64,000 nucleotides of DNA from Ruthenibacterium lactatiformans. Lineage in GTDB: Bacteria; Bacillota; Clostridia; Oscillospirales; Ruminococcaceae. The position numbers and the translations under genes are program-made. The DNA lies in assembly GCF_000949455.1 (NCBI RefSeq), contig NZ_JXXK01000009.1:47391-111390 (forward strand), in the 5' to 3' direction. The notes below the pieces were generated by a model that saw only the letters and a program-made list of their open reading frames with translations, ran no database searches and was not told the DNA's origin. Of the stretch, positions 1 through 8,613 are shown piece after piece (position 1 is the first letter of the stretch; each line of letters opens with the position of its first letter).

Positions 1-37
1 CCCCGGCGATCCTCTTTGGATTGCCGGGGTTTTTTCG
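1..37 (+). terminator. Rho-independent terminator of a gene left of the window
   Basis: The arms CCCCGGC-ATCC and GGAT-GCCGGGG enclose a short tctttt-like loop and are followed by six T. It ends a plus-strand transcript whose gene lies outside the window. Confidence 0.75.
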
Positions 38-169
38 CGCACCGGGCATCCAAAATTGCCGGGGCATGTCCCTGGCGGCGAAGATTTGCCGCCGTCGCTT
101 CGCGGCCGGACGGCTTATCCAAAGCCCATGGCGGATACCTTGAGAGATGTTTTCCTGCACGAAGGCACC

Positions 170-198
170 TTTTCATACGCGGCATTTTTTAGTATAAT
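170..198 (+). promoter_or_regulatory. sigma-A type promoter for the nucleoid-associated protein gene
   Basis: A -35 TTTTCA (170-175) and a perfect -10 TATAAT (193-198) are separated by 17 bases. They lie 33 bases upstream of the ATG at 231. Confidence 0.6.
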
Positions 199-230
199 AA
201 AAAGGTTGCCAAAAGGAAAGGAACAGAGCT

Positions 231-1247
231 ATGAACATCGAACTCATCAAGGCCATCCTCCACGTGCTGGACCCGGCCGTGGACGCGCCCATTTTATCCG
301 AGGCCATCCTGCCGCCCTCCGAGGACGCGCTGCAATATCTGGCCGGCCACGCAGCCAAGTGCTTTGCCAGCGACGAGGCCAAGGCCTGCACGCTGGCGGA
401 CGATTCGGCCTTCCTGCCGCTCTTATGGAACATCGAGGATGATTTTGAAAAAAAGACGGCTGTCATTGCCGGAGACTGGTTCCGTGTGATGCAGGAAAAT
501 CCGGCCATCCCCGCGGGAGACGCGGCGTTTCTTCTGCTGGAGATCGACGGTGCGGAATATCTGGCCGCGCTGAAGCTGAATTACAAGCCCGGGTGGCTGC
601 ATTACTGCCGTATGGACGGCGGGCCCGCCGTCAATGAGGTAGTGCGCCAGGGCACGGTGCTGCCGGGCACGTCCGGTAAGGCGGACGAGGCGTTTTTTGT
701 GGACCTGCGCACCAACGCCGTGCGCCTGCTGGAAAAAAAGTACGAGATAGACGGCCGCAAACAAACGTACCTGGGCAGCCGAATCCTGGGCTGTCGGGCA
801 GGGCTGTCCCCGCGGGAGAAGCTTTCGGCCATCCAGGCGGTTGCGGGTGAGGTAAACCAGCAGTTCTACGGGAACACCGGCGTGGACGAGCCGGAGCTCG
901 CCATGGCTGTGTGCGAGGAATTTTATGCGGCCCGCGCGGAGGAAAAATCCAGGGCGGGCAAGCCGGACCCCGTTCCCGTGCAGGCGATCTGCGACAAGCT
1001 GTACGGCGATATGCCCCACGCGCGGGAGGCTTTCACCAAAGCTCTGGCCGAGCATGATATCACGCTGGACGAGCCGCTGCCCCTTTCGGCCCCGGCGGTG
1101 CGCCGTATGGAAAAGCAGAGCCTGCGCAGCGCGGGCGGCGTTGAGATCAAGGTACCGGTGAATGTGTACCGGGACGAGAGCGCCCTGGAGTTCATCCGCA
1201 ACCCGGACGGCTCCATGTCGCTGCTCATCAAAAACATCATCGTGTGA
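231..1247 (+). CDS. nucleoid-associated protein, NdpA/YejK family
   Basis: The 338-residue product matches the 37-kDa nucleoid-associated protein family by its overall pattern. The segment LLEIDGAEYLAALKLNY at about residues 100-120 and the C-terminal region ending in a hydrophobic LLIKNIIV are family-like. No signal peptide or membrane segment is present, so it should be cytosolic and DNA-associated. In Gram-negatives the family binds DNA; in Clostridia its role is poorly known. The ATG start follows an A/G-rich AAAGGAAAGGAA stretch. It is a single-gene transcript, with a clear promoter before it and a hairpin terminator after it. The family call is by pattern recognition without a search. 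Confidence 0.8.
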   Translation: MNIELIKAILHVLDPAVDAPILSEAILPPSEDALQYLAGHAAKCFASDEAKACTLADDSAFLPLLWNIEDDFEKKTAVIAGDWFRVMQENPAIPAGDAAFLLLEIDGAEYLAALKLNYKPGWLHYCRMDGGPAVNEVVRQGTVLPGTSGKADEAFFVDLRTNAVRLLEKKYEIDGRKQTYLGSRILGCRAGLSPREKLSAIQAVAGEVNQQFYGNTGVDEPELAMAVCEEFYAARAEEKSRAGKPDPVPVQAICDKLYGDMPHAREAFTKALAEHDITLDEPLPLSAPAVRRMEKQSLRSAGGVEIKVPVNVYRDESALEFIRNPDGSMSLLIKNIIV

Positions 1248-1263
1248 CCTCTTTGACACGAGC

Positions 1264-1285
1264 GCCGCAAAAATGCGGCTTTTTT
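1264..1285 (+). terminator. terminator after the nucleoid-associated protein gene
   Basis: The stem GCCGCA/TGCGGC with a four-A loop is followed by six T. It begins 16 bases after the stop codon. Confidence 0.75.
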
Positions 1286-1296
1286 GGTCGTCCGCC

Positions 1297-1325
1297 TTGT
1301 TTTTTTGCGCGGAATATCATACAAT
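1297..1325 (+). promoter_or_regulatory. promoter of prfC
   Basis: A -35 TTGTTT (1297-1302) and -10 TACAAT (1320-1325) have a 17-base spacer. They lie directly behind the preceding terminator and about 40 bases before the GTG start. Confidence 0.6.
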
Positions 1326-1367
1326 AAATTGTATTTTCAACATGGATATCGGGTTTGGAGGATTTTT

Positions 1368-2957
1368 GTGGAAAACTTTATCGAACAGATCGATAAGCGC
1401 CGCACGTTCGCGATCATTTCGCACCCAGACGCGGGCAAGACGACGCTGACGGAAAAGCTGCTTTTGTACGGCGGCGCCATCCAGCAGGCGGGCATCGTGA
1501 AAGGCAAAAAGGGCGCGCGCGCCGCTGTGTCGGATTGGATGGAGATCGAAAAGCAGCGCGGCATCTCGGTGACCAGCTCTGTTCTGCAGTTCCGCTACAA
1601 CGGTTATTGCGTCAACATCCTGGACACTCCGGGACATCAGGACTTTTCCGAGGATACCTACCGCACGCTGATGGCGGCGGACAGCGCGGTCATGGTCATC
1701 GACGCGGCCAAGGGCGTGGAGAACCAGACCAAAAAGCTGTTCAAGGTGTGTACCATGCGCGGCATCCCCATTTTCACTTTCATCAACAAGATGGACAGGG
1801 ACGCGCAGAATCCCTTCGACCTTCTGGAGGAGATTGAACAGGTGCTGGGGATCGAAACATATCCCATGAACTGGCCCATCGGCTCAGGCAAGGAATTCAA
1901 GGGCGTGTATGACCGCAACAAAAAGGAGATCCTCGCTTTCCAGCATTCGGGCAAGGTGGGCCAGCAGCAAGCCGAAAAGATCGAGGCGCAGCTGGGCGAC
2001 CCCGGCCTGGACGAACTGCTGACGAAGTCGCTGCACGACACTCTCAGCGAGGACATCGAGCTGTTGGACGGCGCGGCCTATGAATTCAATCTGGACAAGG
2101 TGCGCCACGGCATGCTGACGCCGGTGTTCTTTGGCTCGGCGCTCACGAACTTTGGGGTGGAGCCGTTCCTGGCGGATTTTCTGCGCCTTTCGCCCCCGCC
2201 CCTGCCGCGGGATTCCTCCGCCGGCCCCATCGACCCCAGACGGGAGGATTTTTCGGCATTCGTGTTCAAGATCCAGGCCAATATGAATAAGGCCCACCGG
2301 GACCGCATCGCCTTCATCCGCATCTGCAGCGGAAAGTTTGAACGCGGCATGGATGTGTTCCATGTGCAGGGGGGCAAAAAGGTAAAGCTGGCCCAGGGCA
2401 CGCAGCTTATGGCCTCCGAGCGCGAGATCGTGGAGGAGGCTTATGCGGGCGACATCATCGGTGTGTTCGACCCGGGTATCTTTTCCATCGGTGATACGCT
2501 CACCACAGCCAAAACGCCGTTTGCTTTCGCAGGTATTCCCACCTTTGCGCCGGAGCATTTTTCCCGCGTCTCCCAAGTGGACACCATGAAGCGCAAGCAG
2601 TTTGTGAAGGGTATGGAACAAATTGCCCAGGAGGGCGCCATCCAGATCTTCAAGGAGCTGGGCGGCGGCATGGAAGAGGTCATCGTCGGCGTGGTGGGCG
2701 TACTGCAGTTCGAGGTGCTGGAGTACCGCCTTAAGAACGAATACAATGTGGATATCCGCATGCAGAATCTGCCGTACAGCTTTATCCGGTGGATCGAGAA
2801 CGAGGACTGCGACCCCAAGGCGCTGAATCTTACCAGTGATACCCGCCGCGTAGAGGATTTCAAGGGCCGCAAGCTGCTGCTGTTCACCAATGCCTGGAGC
2901 ATCACCTGGGCCGAGGAGCACAACAAGGAGCTTCGTCTTTCCGAGGTGGGACGCTGA
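1368..2957 (+). CDS. prfC: peptide chain release factor 3 (GTPase)
   Basis: RF3 is a translational GTPase that removes RF1/RF2 from the ribosome after peptide release. The 529-residue product has the usual family length. G1 (SHPDAGKTT, about residues 18-26), the DTPGHQDFSEDTYR switch II region (about 85) and NKMDRD (about 140) are intact, and the MEIEKQRGISVTSS switch I signature typical of RF3 is present. The open frame reaches further upstream, but GTG at 1368 is chosen because GGAGG sits 6 bases before it and the protein then starts like the family (ENFIEQIDKRRTFAIISHPDAGK). It is monocistronic, with its own promoter and terminator. The assignment is very secure. Confidence 0.97.
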   Translation: MENFIEQIDKRRTFAIISHPDAGKTTLTEKLLLYGGAIQQAGIVKGKKGARAAVSDWMEIEKQRGISVTSSVLQFRYNGYCVNILDTPGHQDFSEDTYRTLMAADSAVMVIDAAKGVENQTKKLFKVCTMRGIPIFTFINKMDRDAQNPFDLLEEIEQVLGIETYPMNWPIGSGKEFKGVYDRNKKEILAFQHSGKVGQQQAEKIEAQLGDPGLDELLTKSLHDTLSEDIELLDGAAYEFNLDKVRHGMLTPVFFGSALTNFGVEPFLADFLRLSPPPLPRDSSAGPIDPRREDFSAFVFKIQANMNKAHRDRIAFIRICSGKFERGMDVFHVQGGKKVKLAQGTQLMASEREIVEEAYAGDIIGVFDPGIFSIGDTLTTAKTPFAFAGIPTFAPEHFSRVSQVDTMKRKQFVKGMEQIAQEGAIQIFKELGGGMEEVIVGVVGVLQFEVLEYRLKNEYNVDIRMQNLPYSFIRWIENEDCDPKALNLTSDTRRVEDFKGRKLLLFTNAWSITWAEEHNKELRLSEVGR

Positions 2958-2996
2958 GCGCCGGACCCGCTTTGCAAATAGAATAGGCTCCCGTCC

Positions 2997-3028
2997 ACAG
3001 CTGCAGGCGTTCCTGCGGCTGTTTTTTT
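2997..3028 (+). terminator. terminator of prfC
   Basis: The arms ACAGCTGCAGG and CCTGCGGCTGT have a four-base loop and are followed by seven T. Confidence 0.85.
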
Positions 3029-3353
3029 ATAAAAAACCACTCGCTGGGCGAGCGGTCCAAAAATGCTGATGCCGATAATGAAAAATCTCTGTAACAGGAT
3101 AGGGAGTGAGGCCAGCCGACGGCACGAACTAAAAAACACAGGGAAGGCCATTCAGGTGAATGACGTAAATGGTTTATTGCATACGATTTGGAATTGCAAA
3201 TATCACAATGTGCTTGCGCCAAAATAGCGCAGAAAAGTCATTTTCGGAGAGAAAGGGCGGGAGATAGAAGAAATGCTGCGGACATTGTGTAGCTGGAGGA
3301 AGACAGAGCAGGAGAGCAGCTGACGATGCTGAAGCAAGCCCGCTTGAGGGCAG
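3029..3353. other. intergenic stretch without a recognisable gene
   Basis: About 325 bases, more AT-rich than the neighbouring genes. Open frames across it on the minus strand are short or run antisense into prfC, and none has a ribosome site or recognisable product. It could hold the remains of a lost gene, but nothing supports a call. Confidence 0.4.
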
Positions 3354-3538
3354 ACTGTTTTGTCCTTCCCGCGCAGAACGCCGCTGTGCCCTGACGTTGT
3401 TTACCAGTACAACAAAAAATGTGCGGCGTGCCGGTGGCGGTACGCTGTGCGTTTTTTGTTTCAGACAGTGAAAAAAGGACGTCCCGCCCACCGCTGTTCC
3501 GCCGTCGTACAGTACCAGCGTCTGTCCCGGCGCGGGCG
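3354..3538 (-). pseudogene. remnant of the 3' end of mnmA plus its terminator (inverted duplicate)
   Basis: Read on the minus strand, this stretch follows 46692-46880 closely. It encodes PGQTLVLYDGGTAVGG, matching the MnmA C-terminus PGQALVLYDGGTVVGG, then continues through the mnmA terminator hairpin region and into the leader of the downstream MATE gene. Only about the last 20 codons remain. An in-frame TAA lies immediately upstream and the end of the frame is shifted, so it cannot be a functional gene. It is joined at 3528-3538 to sequence matching the metY leader near 44190-44237. See the findings for the full duplication. Confidence 0.8.
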
Positions 3539-3672
3539 GTTATCTCCCATGCGCATTCGGCTGTTCCTCCAGCGGCACTGCCGCTTTCGTATTTTCTGCA
3601 AGGTAATGCATTTCCGTGTCCTTGTCAAAAGTTTTTGCCGCGTTGTTTCGGCTCTGTGAAAAATACAGAGAA

Positions 3673-3729
3673 TTGCATTTTTTGTCTTTTTTATTATAAT
3701 CCTCTTAGAAACGGACGGTTACCGTTTCC
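3673..3729 (+). promoter_or_regulatory. promoter and possible operator of the DUF5684 gene
   Basis: A -35 TTGCAT (3673-3678) and -10 TATAAT (3695-3700) have a 16-base spacer. Just downstream, GAAACGG and CCGTTTC (about 3709-3729) form an inverted repeat around a seven-base centre, over the expected transcription start. It could be an operator or a 5' hairpin. In the decayed copy near 44 kb the -10 is lost. Confidence 0.6.
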
Positions 3730-3754
3730 AATATAAAAAGTGGAGGAATCATGT

Positions 3755-4222
3755 ATGTCTATGGATAACAGTATGATGGTGTTTTTCCTGAGCATGCTGG
3801 CCACATACTCGATCGTGGGGTTTGTGTGGTGGCTGCTCCATGTGGTTGCCGCATGGCGGATCTTTACCAAAGCCGGGGAAGCCGGCTGGAAATCCATCAT
3901 CCCCATTTACAGCACCTACATCACCTATAAAATTTCCTGGAAGAAAAAGAATCTTTTCTGGGCCACTCTGGCGGCTACCGTTCTGGCTTTCGTGCTGTCT
4001 CCCTTCTCCATTCAGGCGGACGGCTCGATCAATTATGCCATGTTTTTCATCGCGATGCTGCTGCTGTTGTTTGCGTTCGTTGTCAACATCCTGCTTGTCG
4101 TGCGCAAGTGCCGTGCATTTGGCCATGGCGTGGGCTTTGCCATCGGCATGCTTTTCTTTGAGCCGATTTTTACGCTCATCCTCGGCTTCGGCAGCTCGGC
4201 TTATCTCGGCCCGCAGGATTGA
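3755..4222 (+). CDS. DUF5684-type integral membrane protein
   Basis: This 155-residue protein appears to have four hydrophobic segments: about 5-30, 70-88, 96-118 and 128-148. The motif AAWRIFTKAGEAGWKSIIPIY after the first segment and the C-terminal RKCRAFGHGVGFAIGMLFF are characteristic of small DUF5684 proteins. Their function is unknown. ATG at 3755 is chosen because GGAGG lies eight bases upstream; the nearer ATG at 3751 opens a frame that stops after five codons. The gene has its own promoter and terminator. It is the intact member of a duplicated pair, with a decayed partner at 43677-43950 on the opposite strand. Confidence 0.8.
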   Translation: MSMDNSMMVFFLSMLATYSIVGFVWWLLHVVAAWRIFTKAGEAGWKSIIPIYSTYITYKISWKKKNLFWATLAATVLAFVLSPFSIQADGSINYAMFFIAMLLLLFAFVVNILLVVRKCRAFGHGVGFAIGMLFFEPIFTLILGFGSSAYLGPQD

Positions 4223-4249
4223 TGCCTTTTCAAATTACATACAAACGGC

Positions 4250-4285
4250 AAAAGGCCGCCGCGGGAACTCCCGCAGCGGCCTTTT
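4250..4285. terminator. bidirectional terminator between DUF5684 gene and aspS
   Basis: AAAAGGCCGC-GCGGG and CCCGC-GCGGCCTTTT flank an AACT loop, with A and T runs on either side. It serves the convergent genes on both strands. Confidence 0.85.
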
Positions 4286-4289
4286 GGTT

Positions 4290-6080
4290 TTATTCTTCCG
4301 TTTCGATGGGCGCATAAGCGATGGAAAGCTCACGCAGCTGCTTTTCCTCCACGGTCTCGGGGCAGCCGCTCATAGGCTCGCCCGCGTTCTGCACCTTTGG
4401 GAAGGCGATAACGTCGCGGATGGAATCCCGCTTCAGCATCAGCATCACCATGCGGTCGAAGCCGAAGGCCATACCGCCATGGGGCGGCGCGCCGTACTGG
4501 TAGGCGTCCATCAAAAATCCGAAGCTCTCCCGCGCGCGCTCCTCGCTGAAGCCCAGCGCCTTGAGCATGCGGTCCTGAACGGCCGGATCATTGATGCGGA
4601 TGGAACCGCCGCCCAGCTCACAGCCGTTGAGCACCATGTCGTAGGCCAGCGCGCGCACGCTGCCCGGGTCGCTCTCTACTTTGTCCAGGTCCTCGGCCCG
4701 GGGCATTGTGAACGGATGGTGCATGGCCATCCAGCGGCCCTCTTCTTCAGAATATTCAAAGAACGGGAAATCCGTCACCCACAGGAAGTTGAATTTGTCC
4801 GGGTCGATGAGGCCGCACTTATTTGCCACGGCAAGGCGCAGCGCGCCCAGCGCCGCAAACACGGTGCTGTTTTTCGCATCGGCCACCACCAGCAGCACGT
4901 CGCCGGTCTCTGCGCCCGCCGCCTTGTGCAGCGCGGCCTTTTCCTCCTCGGAGAGGAACTTTTCAAAGCTGGAGGTCACGCTGTCCGCCGTCAGGCGCGT
5001 GTAGGCAAGGCCTTTGGCACCATAGGTTTTGGCCACGTCCACCAGCTTGTCGATCTCCTTGCGGGTGAGCGCGCCGGCAAGGCCCTTTGCGTTGATGAGG
5101 CGCACGCTGCCGCCCGCCTCAACGGCGGATTTAAACACTGCAAACCCGCTTTCCCGCAGCACATCCGTCACATCCTGCAGCTCCAACCCGAAGCGGGTGT
5201 CCGGCTTGTCGGAGCCGTAGCGGGCCATTGCCTCGCTGTACGGCATGCGCCGAAAAGGCGTTTCCACGTCCACGCCCAGCACTTCCCGGAACACGCGCTT
5301 TACAAGGCCTTCGTTCATGGCCATCACGTCGTCTTCTGTAACAAACGACATTTCCATGTCGATCTGCGTGAATTCGGGCTGGCGGTCGGCGCGCAGGTCC
5401 TCGTCGCGGAAGCAGCGGACGATCTGGTAATACCGGTCAAAGCCGGAGAGCATCAAAATCTGCTTGTAAAGCTGGGGCGACTGGGGCAGCGCGTAGAAAT
5501 GCCCCGGCTGCACACGGCTGGGCACCAGATAATCCCGCGCGCCCTCGGGCGTGGATTTGATGAGCATAGGAGTCTCGATCTCCACAAAATGCTGCTCGTC
5601 GTAATAATCCCGCACCACCTTGGCAATTTTGGAGCGCACCACGATGGGCTCGTGCATGGAGGGGCGGCGCAGATCCAGATAGCGGTATTTCAGGCGCAGC
5701 TGGTCGTTGACATTGATGCCGTCGCGCACCTCAAAGGGAGTTGTCTGCGCGCCGCTGAGCACGCGCAGCTCGGTGACGAACAGTTCCACCTCGCCCGTGG
5801 GGATCTTGTCCGTTTTCGCCTCGCGCTCACGCAGCGTGCCCGCGGCAATAACGACATACTCGCTTTTCAGGCCGGAGGCCTTTTCAAACACGGCCCGGTC
5901 CGTGGAATCGTCAAAAATAAGCTGCAGGATGCCTGTGGTGTCCCGCAGGTCCGCAAAAATAACGCCGCCCTTGTCGCGGCATTTTGCGATGGAGCCGGCC
6001 ACCGTCATCTGTGTGCCCGCGTCCCTGGCGCGCAGCGTCCCGCAATAGTGGGTACGGCGCAGGTTTCCCATTGTTTCCAT
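4290..6080 (-). CDS. aspS: aspartate--tRNA ligase
   Basis: A class II aminoacyl-tRNA synthetase of 596 residues, the normal bacterial length. The N-terminal OB fold carries RRTHYCGTLRARDAGTQM. Class II motif 2 (FRDEDLRADRQPEFTQID) and motif 3 (GGMAFGFDRMVMLML) are intact, and the bacterial GAD insertion domain lies between them. ATG at 6080 gives the family-like start METMGNLRRTHYCG; upstream in-frame ATGs add no conserved sequence. The ribosome site is weak (GGATG). A promoter overlapping the end of the upstream DUF1015 gene and a ~130-base leader with two hairpins precede it. The bacterial GAD insertion does not by itself show whether it also charges tRNA-Asn. Confidence 0.97.
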   Translation of the reverse strand: METMGNLRRTHYCGTLRARDAGTQMTVAGSIAKCRDKGGVIFADLRDTTGILQLIFDDSTDRAVFEKASGLKSEYVVIAAGTLREREAKTDKIPTGEVELFVTELRVLSGAQTTPFEVRDGINVNDQLRLKYRYLDLRRPSMHEPIVVRSKIAKVVRDYYDEQHFVEIETPMLIKSTPEGARDYLVPSRVQPGHFYALPQSPQLYKQILMLSGFDRYYQIVRCFRDEDLRADRQPEFTQIDMEMSFVTEDDVMAMNEGLVKRVFREVLGVDVETPFRRMPYSEAMARYGSDKPDTRFGLELQDVTDVLRESGFAVFKSAVEAGGSVRLINAKGLAGALTRKEIDKLVDVAKTYGAKGLAYTRLTADSVTSSFEKFLSEEEKAALHKAAGAETGDVLLVVADAKNSTVFAALGALRLAVANKCGLIDPDKFNFLWVTDFPFFEYSEEEGRWMAMHHPFTMPRAEDLDKVESDPGSVRALAYDMVLNGCELGGGSIRINDPAVQDRMLKALGFSEERARESFGFLMDAYQYGAPPHGGMAFGFDRMVMLMLKRDSIRDVIAFPKVQNAGEPMSGCPETVEEKQLRELSIAYAPIETEE

Positions 6081-6210
6081 AAAAATCATCCATTCCGCCG
6101 CTTCGCGTCGGCACAAATTCAAGAGCAGACCCCGGCGCCCGCCACGCGAAGCAAAACTGGCGGGGCATTCGGCAAAGGCCACGCGATACAACGGCGCAGC
6201 GGCCTTTATC
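6081..6210 (-). other. structured 5' leader of aspS
   Basis: On the minus strand the ~130 bases contain two hairpins. One is AAAGGCC...GGCCTTT with a ~20-base loop; the other is CCCGCCA...TGGCGGG. Neither has a T run. The conserved T-box bulge sequence is absent. Confidence 0.35.
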
Positions 6211-6216
6211 TATAAC

Positions 6217-6245
6217 AGTATAGCGCGTCCGGCCGCAATTTACAA
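6217..6245 (-). promoter_or_regulatory. promoter of aspS
   Basis: Read on the minus strand, -35 TTGTAA (6240-6245) and -10 TATACT (6217-6222) have a 17-base spacer. The -35 overlaps the stop codon of the DUF1015 gene. Confidence 0.6.
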
Positions 6246-7547
6246 TGTCTGCGGCGCGATTTGGCGGCATTCCAGGTAGTATCGCTTTTCTTCGGCGTGG
6301 CCCATGGAAAACGTCTTCTTGGGCAGCACGCCGCCCAGCACAACGCCCCGGAACAGGTCGCTCTTGGCGAAATCCGGCAGGATGACGCCCACCGCGCCTG
6401 CCCGCGCCAGTGCGCGCACATTGTCCGCGCCGTGGATGTAATCCACCTTCGCGCCCGGGCGCTGCGCCAGAAATTCTGTCAAAAATGCGTCCAGCGTACC
6501 CACGGCCAGGGGCCAGGGCGCGTTTTTCAGGCACTCCACACGCTCCGCCGTACCCGGCCCTGCACACGTTTCGTCCACAAAGCAAAAGGTCTGCTGCGCC
6601 CCGGCCATGCCGCAGGCATGCGCGCCGTGCCGCGCCGCGAACGACAAAAACGCGCCTGCCAGCTCCGTCATGGAAACGCCGAATACCGCGCGGTGGATGG
6701 GCTCGATGCCCAGCGCCGGGCTGTGGATATTCACCAGCTCCACCAGACACCAGCGGGCGGGATGGCTTTGCCGCGCGGCAGGCGGCAGGGCCGCCTTTAT
6801 TTCCTCCCAGTGCGCCTTGGCCGTGGCAAGGGAATGGTTCCCGTCGCCCACGGCGACGGCCAGCGGCGGCCGGCCGGCCGCGTCCGGGTATTTTGCGTCG
6901 AACGCCGCCTGTGTGCCCAGCGCCGCTACGGCGTTTTCCACAGCCGCAATGTCCGCAGCGTCCGTTACCGCCCAGCCTGCAATGTGCCCGCCGCCCAGCA
7001 TCAGCTCCGTGTCGTACAGTTTTTCCAGCGCCGCCTTTTTTTTCGCGAACGGCTCCACCACGCCGCAGGCAGCGTCATCCAGCAGCATCATGATATGAGG
7101 CGTTTCCAGCGGCGCGCCCCGGCGCACGGCAAGGCGCGGCGGAATACGCTCCACAATGGTATTTTCGCTGGGACGCACCAGCGGTGCGGAGCCTTTTTCA
7201 TAGCTGTAAGCCTCCAGGTCCACAGCGCCCACAAGGCCCTGCCGCACACCGCTTTGCGTCGCGCGTTCCACATATACAAAACCGTGGACACCGCGTGTGA
7301 GCACCCGGGCGCGGTAATCGGCCATGGCGGTGTGGATGGCCGCAATGCGACCGTCCACATCCGGGCTTTCCAGATATGCCTCCGGCAAGGTGATGTGCAA
7401 TGTGCTGGGCGCGTTTTGAGTGAGCGCCTCGGCCTTCTGCCAGTATTCGGGCTGGCTTGTGAACTGGTCGCACGCCAGCGCGGGCCACAGGCCCATATCC
7501 GTTTGCGGTGCGGGCAGCAAAATATCCGCTGCGATAAATGGTTTCAT
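6240..7547 (-). CDS. DUF1015 family protein
   Basis: A 435-residue protein with the DUF1015 pattern. It starts with FIAADILLPAP, has HIMMLLDD in the centre, and carries the signature VAVGDGNHSLATAKAHWE near residue 240. Archaeal members include an ADP-dependent serine kinase with a ParB-like fold. In bacteria the gene often sits near serine or phosphoglycerate metabolism genes, but none are adjacent here, so no substrate is claimed. No signal peptide or membrane segment is seen. It starts at ATG 7547 after AGGGGACG. It is followed at close range by aspS, which however has its own promoter. Confidence 0.85.
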   Translation of the reverse strand: MKPFIAADILLPAPQTDMGLWPALACDQFTSQPEYWQKAEALTQNAPSTLHITLPEAYLESPDVDGRIAAIHTAMADYRARVLTRGVHGFVYVERATQSGVRQGLVGAVDLEAYSYEKGSAPLVRPSENTIVERIPPRLAVRRGAPLETPHIMMLLDDAACGVVEPFAKKKAALEKLYDTELMLGGGHIAGWAVTDAADIAAVENAVAALGTQAAFDAKYPDAAGRPPLAVAVGDGNHSLATAKAHWEEIKAALPPAARQSHPARWCLVELVNIHSPALGIEPIHRAVFGVSMTELAGAFLSFAARHGAHACGMAGAQQTFCFVDETCAGPGTAERVECLKNAPWPLAVGTLDAFLTEFLAQRPGAKVDYIHGADNVRALARAGAVGVILPDFAKSDLFRGVVLGGVLPKKTFSMGHAEEKRYYLECRQIAPQTL

Positions 7548-7693
7548 TTTCGTCCCCTCCGTATATCAGACAACCCCTGCTTCATACCCTTGAATGGGCC
7601 GCCGCGCGCGGCGCCTGTTATCTTTTTATGATACGGCACAAACGCCCGCTTTGCAAGAGTGAAGCGGCGCATTTTTGCAAAGGGGGAAGCGGC

Positions 7694-8524
7694 ATGAAAC
7701 AGAAAAACGGCGCGTGGCTGCTGGCGCTGGCGGCGATGCTGTGCAGCATTGGCGGCGTGTGCATCAAGGGTGTGCCGTGGACGCCGCTGGCCATCAACGG
7801 CGCGCGCAACGTCATTGCGGCGTGCATCACGGGCGCGTTTTTGTGGCGGGCCGGGCGGCGCCTGCGCTGGAACGGAGCCGTGGCCTGCGGCGCGCTGAGC
7901 CTTGCGCTGACAACGAACCTGTATGTATTCGCCACCAAGCTGGCGGGCGCGGCCAACGCTATTTTGCTGATGTACACCGCGCCTATTTTTGTGCTTTTGT
8001 ACCTGTGGCTGGCCAAGGGGCAGAAGCCGCCGCGCGCCGCCGTGGCCGCGTGCGTGCTGGTATTTGCAGGCATCGGCTGCTTTGTGGCGGACGGCCTTGC
8101 GGCGGGCACGCTGCTGGGAAACGCGCTGGGACTGGGCAGCGGCGTGGCTTATGCCGGAGTATTCCTGGTAAACACCGAGCCGGAAGGCGACGCGATGTCG
8201 TCTTATTTTCTGGGACAGGTGGCGGGCGCGCTGATCGGCCTTCCGTTCCTTTCGGGCGAGACGGATTTCAGCTTTGTCCCCATGGTATGTATCTTTGCGC
8301 TGGGTGTGTTCCAGCTTGGGCTTTCCTATGTCCTCATCGCCAGGGGCATCGCCACCACGCCGCCCATGACGGCCAGCCTGGTGACGGCCATCGAGCCCAT
8401 CCTCACGCCTGTATGGGTGGCGCTTGCCTATGGCGAACGGCTTTCCGGCTTTTCGCTTGCCGGGGCGGTGCTGGTGCTTTGCAGCGTGGTATGGTTCAAC
8501 ACGCGCGGCAGAAAAGCGTTATGA
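7694..8524 (+). CDS. EamA/DMT family transporter
   Basis: A 276-residue, highly hydrophobic protein with about ten membrane segments and the internal duplication typical of EamA exporters (roughly residues 5-130 and 145-275). The second half contains GIATTPPMTASLVTAIEPILTPVWV, the EamA end motif with the conserved EP. It probably exports a small metabolite; the substrate is not predictable. ATG at 7694 is preceded by AGGGGGAAG with short spacing. The ORF opens further upstream, but no ribosome site supports that. It is divergent from the DUF1015 gene and followed by a small hairpin, then a MITE. Confidence 0.88.
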   Translation: MKQKNGAWLLALAAMLCSIGGVCIKGVPWTPLAINGARNVIAACITGAFLWRAGRRLRWNGAVACGALSLALTTNLYVFATKLAGAANAILLMYTAPIFVLLYLWLAKGQKPPRAAVAACVLVFAGIGCFVADGLAAGTLLGNALGLGSGVAYAGVFLVNTEPEGDAMSSYFLGQVAGALIGLPFLSGETDFSFVPMVCIFALGVFQLGLSYVLIARGIATTPPMTASLVTAIEPILTPVWVALAYGERLSGFSLAGAVLVLCSVVWFNTRGRKAL

Positions 8525-8554
8525 CCCGGCGGCCGACCTTCGAGACGCCGGGAA

Positions 8555-8592
8555 GAACAGCGGAAAACCCGCGTTCACGGGGCTTTTCTCAT
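8555..8592 (+). terminator. probable terminator of the DMT transporter gene
   Basis: AAAACCCG...CGGGGCTTTT forms a short stem with a T-rich tail beginning about 35 bases after the stop codon. Confidence 0.5.
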
Positions 8593-8613
8593 TCCGAGCC
8601 GGCAGCGGCAGGA

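Noticed and set aside
2441..3222. Hydrophobic minus-strand frames reaching into the gap after prfC
   Set aside because: They overlap prfC antisense, have no ribosome site, and resemble no family.
6081..6210. T-box riboswitch in the aspS leader
   Set aside because: The leader has hairpins but lacks the conserved T-box bulge sequence and an antiterminator/terminator pair with a T run.
3822..6215. 797-codon plus-strand open frame over the DUF5684 gene and aspS
   Set aside because: It runs antisense through aspS and out of frame through the DUF5684 gene, with a His/Arg-rich composition typical of antisense translation.
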